Below, in pieces: positions 14,056-16,759 of a DNA stretch of 16,759 bases. The DNA is from Planktothrix sp. UBA8402 (GTDB lineage Bacteria; Cyanobacteriota; Cyanobacteriia; Cyanobacteriales; Microcoleaceae). The translations under genes were made by a program, and so were the position numbers. The DNA is taken from contig DMPJ01000283.1 in the NCBI GenBank assembly GCA_003456035.1, positions 1 through 16,759 on the forward strand, read 5' to 3'. The notes beneath the pieces were generated by a model. It made no database searches. It was not told the origin of the DNA and saw only the letters and a program-made list of their open reading frames with translations. Every line of letters begins with the position of its first letter. Within the stretch, counting starts at the first letter, position 1.

Positions 14056-16695
14056 ATGGTGACATATCTCGGCCCAAAAGATATTCTGATTGATCAACCT
14101 GCGGTTTTAGTGGGAACTTATGATCCTCAAAAATATCAAACTGTTGCGGTTATTGCGGAAGATAAATATGTTTTGACCGTCGATTTTAATGCTAAAGCCG
14201 GAATTTGGTCTGTGAGTTTGGAGAATGGATTTAATACCGCCGGAAAACGATGGTTGAGACTGCAAGGAAAAGATGATCAAAACAATACAATTGCTGATCA
14301 AGTAATTGATTTAATGGTAAATCAAGAAGGGATTAATACGCGATTTACCTATACAATTATTTCTCAAAAAGACACTTTATTAAAAGTTCAACCCATAGAT
14401 TCTTCTCAGTTAAATGATCAACAAAAACAATCCCTAAAATTAGGGGAAAGTTTAGTTGTAAATACCATAGAATTAGTTAATGATCATCTGAAATTAGAAC
14501 TCAATAATCCTTTACCGAATTTAGGAAAATTTGTTTATGTCTATCAACCCCATGTTGTAGTTACAAAAGGAGCAAAACTATTATGGTTTAATCAAAATCA
14601 ACTCCCTGATCATATTCCCGGAAATCAACTATTATGGGTGACACAAACAACCCCTTTAAAAATGAAACCCGATGATTTATCCCAGTTAGCATCGGATCAA
14701 TTTATTGAAATGCCTCAAGGCAGTGCTTATACTATTATTGGATACGCTTGTATTGCCGATCATTTTCGAGTCACACTCAATCAAGAATTCCCTGGTTTTG
14801 GCAAATCGGGATATCTCTATCGCTATCACGTTCAAATTTTAGAAACAGGTAAAGAAATTGCCTTTGATAATAATGCTATTACCTGCACAATTGTTAATAC
14901 AACGCCCTTGAAAAAACGTCCGATTGATTCTGCTTATCTGGACTCGTCAGAAAAAATTACCCTTCCCGCAGGAATGGTTTATGGTGTGCAAAGTTATACT
15001 TCAGAATCAGGTCATATTAAAGTTAGTTTAACCGAAAACTTTCCCAATTTTGGCAATACTGGATATTTGTATCCTGATTTTATATTTCTGAGTCGGGGGA
15101 ATATTCCCTTAACACCAAATAAAACCTTAACCTATCAAGGGTCAACGGAAGTTTTAGTTAATACTTCTGTGGTTTTAAAAGGAACTTTTGATCCGAAAAC
15201 TACCGCAGAAATTACTCTATTTGCTGAAGATCGTTATGCTTTTAATATTAGTTTAGATTGGCAAAAAAGCACCTGGGAAACTCAATTAAACCAGGGATTT
15301 AGTGATGCTGGATATCGGTGGTTACGATTAAAAGCAATTGATCAACAAGGGAATGTTACCGCCAGTCAAGTGATTAATATTACGGTCAGTGAAAATGCCA
15401 TGACCGTCGGAGAATCCTTAACCTTAGAAATCCTTGAAGATACGTTATTTAAAATTGTTCCCTTTGATTCAAGTTCGTTAAATCAACGGCAAAAAGTCAC
15501 TATCAAGGCAGGTCAAATCTTCAAAGTATTAAAATATGGTTTAGTTGACGGTCATCTTAAAATAGTCTTAGAAAATGCTATTCCTCCTGTTGGCAATTTT
15601 GGTTATATTTATACCAATTATGTGAGATTAAAAAAAGGATCGGAGGTGTTTCGTTTTGATATTGATGAAGTTCCCGATACCGATGTCAATGCTCAAATGT
15701 TGGTGATGGAAACCACAAAAATCAAAGCTCAACCCGTTGATTCTTCTGATTTAGATCCCCAACAATTTGAACAATTATTATTAGGACAAACCTTTGGGAT
15801 TAAAGGTTATGCCTCGGTTAAAGGACATTTCCGAGTCACTTTATCCCAATCTATTCCTAATTTTGGCAAAGTTGGGTATGTATATTGGCAGCACGTTAAA
15901 TTAATTCGGGATGGTCAACAAATTGGTTATGATCCTGATGCTATTACCCTCACAGTATTAGAAAAAACTGTATTGAAAAAACAGCCGATTGATTCTAGTC
16001 AATTACCAGAATCTGATCGCACAACTTTACCATTAGGACGGGTTTATGGAGTCAAAAGTTATGGTCTGGAAAACAACCATATTAAGGTTTCTCTGTTGGA
16101 AGAATTGCCTAACTTTGGTAATACGGGTTATATATTCCCTCAGTATGTCAAATTCAAGCGAGGAGGACGAGTTTTTAACCCACTACCATCTCAAGTAGAA
16201 TTAAATGTACCCTATTTTTCTCAACGAGATAATCCCCGTTTTTATTGGTCTACTTGTAACGTTACTTCGATTGCAATGGTGATGTATTATTACGGTGTGC
16301 GATCGAAATGGGGCGGACAATTAGAGGATGAATTATTGCAATGGTGTTTTAATTATGGGGGAACAGGTTCTCAAACTGATCATAATGTTTTGTCGGCTTT
16401 AATTCGCGCCTACGGATTTAAAACCAGTTTTAGCACTACTCGGTATTGGTCAGATTTGAAAAATGAATTAATTAATCGTCGTCCGGTTGTGATTGGTGTA
16501 GATACAACTCCATCTGGTCATATTATAACAGTTATTGGCTATAATAATCAGGGATATATTGTTAATGATCCTTGGGGAGATGCCTATACTGGATATTCTA
16601 ATAGCGAGGGTCGCCGGATTATTTATTCCTCTGGTTATATGGATCAAGTTGCCGGGCCTGATGGTTCAATTTGGGCGCATTTTATTGAACCTTAA
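14056..16695 (+). CDS. C39-like cysteine peptidase with a duplicated Ig-like/SH3-like repeat module
   Basis: An 879-residue protein. The last ~165 residues are a papain-like C39 domain: Q723 (YFSQRDN), catalytic C734 (WSTCNVTSIAMVMYYYG), H822 (GHIITVIGY) and D838 (VNDPWGDAY). Before it are two copies of one ~345-residue module. Each has an Ig-like unit A (3-90; 358-445, with YDPQ/FDPK, AEDxY, GxRWLRL, QVIxxxV). Three ~75-residue SH3-like B units follow (98-175, 192-266, 275-347; 456-530, 547-619, 630-700). Five B units carry a P-[IVF]-D-S-[SA]-x-L motif, B2 has the variant PDDLSQL, and most end in an NFGxxGYxY-type motif. No signal peptide or membrane segment is visible from the ATG at 14056, which has GGAG eight bases upstream. 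Substrate and location are unknown. The repeats suggest binding to a polymer or cell wall (inference). It is alone in its transcription unit. Confidence 0.85.
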   Translation: MVTYLGPKDILIDQPAVLVGTYDPQKYQTVAVIAEDKYVLTVDFNAKAGIWSVSLENGFNTAGKRWLRLQGKDDQNNTIADQVIDLMVNQEGINTRFTYTIISQKDTLLKVQPIDSSQLNDQQKQSLKLGESLVVNTIELVNDHLKLELNNPLPNLGKFVYVYQPHVVVTKGAKLLWFNQNQLPDHIPGNQLLWVTQTTPLKMKPDDLSQLASDQFIEMPQGSAYTIIGYACIADHFRVTLNQEFPGFGKSGYLYRYHVQILETGKEIAFDNNAITCTIVNTTPLKKRPIDSAYLDSSEKITLPAGMVYGVQSYTSESGHIKVSLTENFPNFGNTGYLYPDFIFLSRGNIPLTPNKTLTYQGSTEVLVNTSVVLKGTFDPKTTAEITLFAEDRYAFNISLDWQKSTWETQLNQGFSDAGYRWLRLKAIDQQGNVTASQVINITVSENAMTVGESLTLEILEDTLFKIVPFDSSSLNQRQKVTIKAGQIFKVLKYGLVDGHLKIVLENAIPPVGNFGYIYTNYVRLKKGSEVFRFDIDEVPDTDVNAQMLVMETTKIKAQPVDSSDLDPQQFEQLLLGQTFGIKGYASVKGHFRVTLSQSIPNFGKVGYVYWQHVKLIRDGQQIGYDPDAITLTVLEKTVLKKQPIDSSQLPESDRTTLPLGRVYGVKSYGLENNHIKVSLLEELPNFGNTGYIFPQYVKFKRGGRVFNPLPSQVELNVPYFSQRDNPRFYWSTCNVTSIAMVMYYYGVRSKWGGQLEDELLQWCFNYGGTGSQTDHNVLSALIRAYGFKTSFSTTRYWSDLKNELINRRPVVIGVDTTPSGHIITVIGYNNQGYIVNDPWGDAYTGYSNSEGRRIIYSSGYMDQVAGPDGSIWAHFIEP
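14062..16155 (+). repeat. internal module duplication (A-B-B-B twice) in the C39 protein
   Basis: Module 1 is 14062-15096 and module 2 is 15127-16155. Unit order is preserved: A (14062-14325; 15127-15390), B1 (14347-14580; 15421-15645), B2 (14629-14853; 15694-15912), B3 (14878-15096; 15943-16155). B3 resembles B3' and B2 resembles B2' more than they resemble each other. B3 and B3' share KK[RQ]PIDS, the B2 pair shares GYA[CS][IV], and the A pair shares RWLRL. So the four-unit module was copied as a block after the B units had diverged. Confidence 0.75.
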
Positions 16696-16700
16696 TTAAC

Positions 16701-16759
16701 TGTAGGGGCGGGTTCTGTAATTATTTATTATCCCCACAAATAATCTTTGTAAACCCGCC
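16701..16759. repeat. dispersed-type inverted repeat at right edge (GGGGCGGGTT...AACCCGCC)
   Basis: Arms GGCGGGTT (16707-16714) and AACCCGCC (16752-16759) enclose a second pair, ATTATTT (16720-16726) and AAATAAT (16738-16744). It starts six bases after the C39 gene's stop and runs off the window, so the outer TGTAGGGG partner is not seen. It could double as that gene's terminator. Elements beginning TGTAGGGGCGGGTT are common in filamentous cyanobacteria (general knowledge). Confidence 0.6.

Noticed and set aside
14056..16695. Bacteriocin-processing ABC transporter (C39 peptidase type)
   Set aside because: No transmembrane segments, Walker motifs or ABC signature; the C39-like domain is C-terminal behind beta repeats.
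1..16759. Insertion sequence, prophage, tRNA or rRNA genes
   Set aside because: No transposase, integrase or structural phage protein and no recognisable cloverleaf or rRNA segment was seen on either strand.

Overview
The window is mostly cyanobacterial DNA, probably from a filamentous Oscillatoriales-type genome (inference). From about 1.56 kb to the right end the DNA is AT-rich. It carries six perfect HIP1 octamers (GCGATCGC at 5212, 6172, 9157, 11533, 12145 and 12923), heptad and 14-mer tandem repeats, and cyanobacterial-type proteins: GuaA C-terminus, SecF, AroH, a multi-PAS hybrid kinase, a long periplasmic amidase, an Npun_F0494-like protein and PrxQ. The first ~1.55 kb looks different. 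It is less AT-rich, has no HIP1 site, encodes a proteobacterial IscA, and supplies the N-terminal two thirds of GuaA, which read like gammaproteobacterial GuaA. The switch falls inside one uninterrupted guaA frame, at a conserved motif near 1520-1560. This is either an assembly chimera or a real recombinant, and it is the main caution for the whole window.

Layout: iscA (-) and guaA (+) diverge on the left. Next come a probable SDR/phytanoyl-CoA-dioxygenase fusion, a small cyanobacterial protein of unknown function and secF, all on +, with no secD beside secF. A 14-mer repeat/hairpin region separates secF from a leftward block. Read on the minus strand, that block is: a 600-codon N-acetylmuramoyl-L-alanine amidase interrupted by one in-frame TAA, a four-PAS hybrid histidine kinase overlapping its 3' end by 22 bp, a REC-GGDEF diguanylate cyclase 15 bp further on, and aroH after 70 bp. 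The kinase and cyclase look like a two-component/c-di-GMP module transcribed with the cell-wall hydrolase. An Npun_F0494-like gene lies upstream of the amidase on the same strand, with its own strong hairpin terminator between them.

On the right (+ strand) are a YefM/YoeB toxin-antitoxin pair with two TTGTACAA palindromes at its promoter, a one-cysteine PrxQ/Bcp peroxiredoxin followed by a clear terminator, and an 879-residue protein. That protein has a duplicated module (one Ig-like unit plus three SH3-like units, twice) ending in a C39-like cysteine peptidase domain. A dispersed inverted repeat closes the window. No rRNA, tRNA, CRISPR array, transposase or phage gene was seen, and no gene-free stretch exceeds 300 bp.
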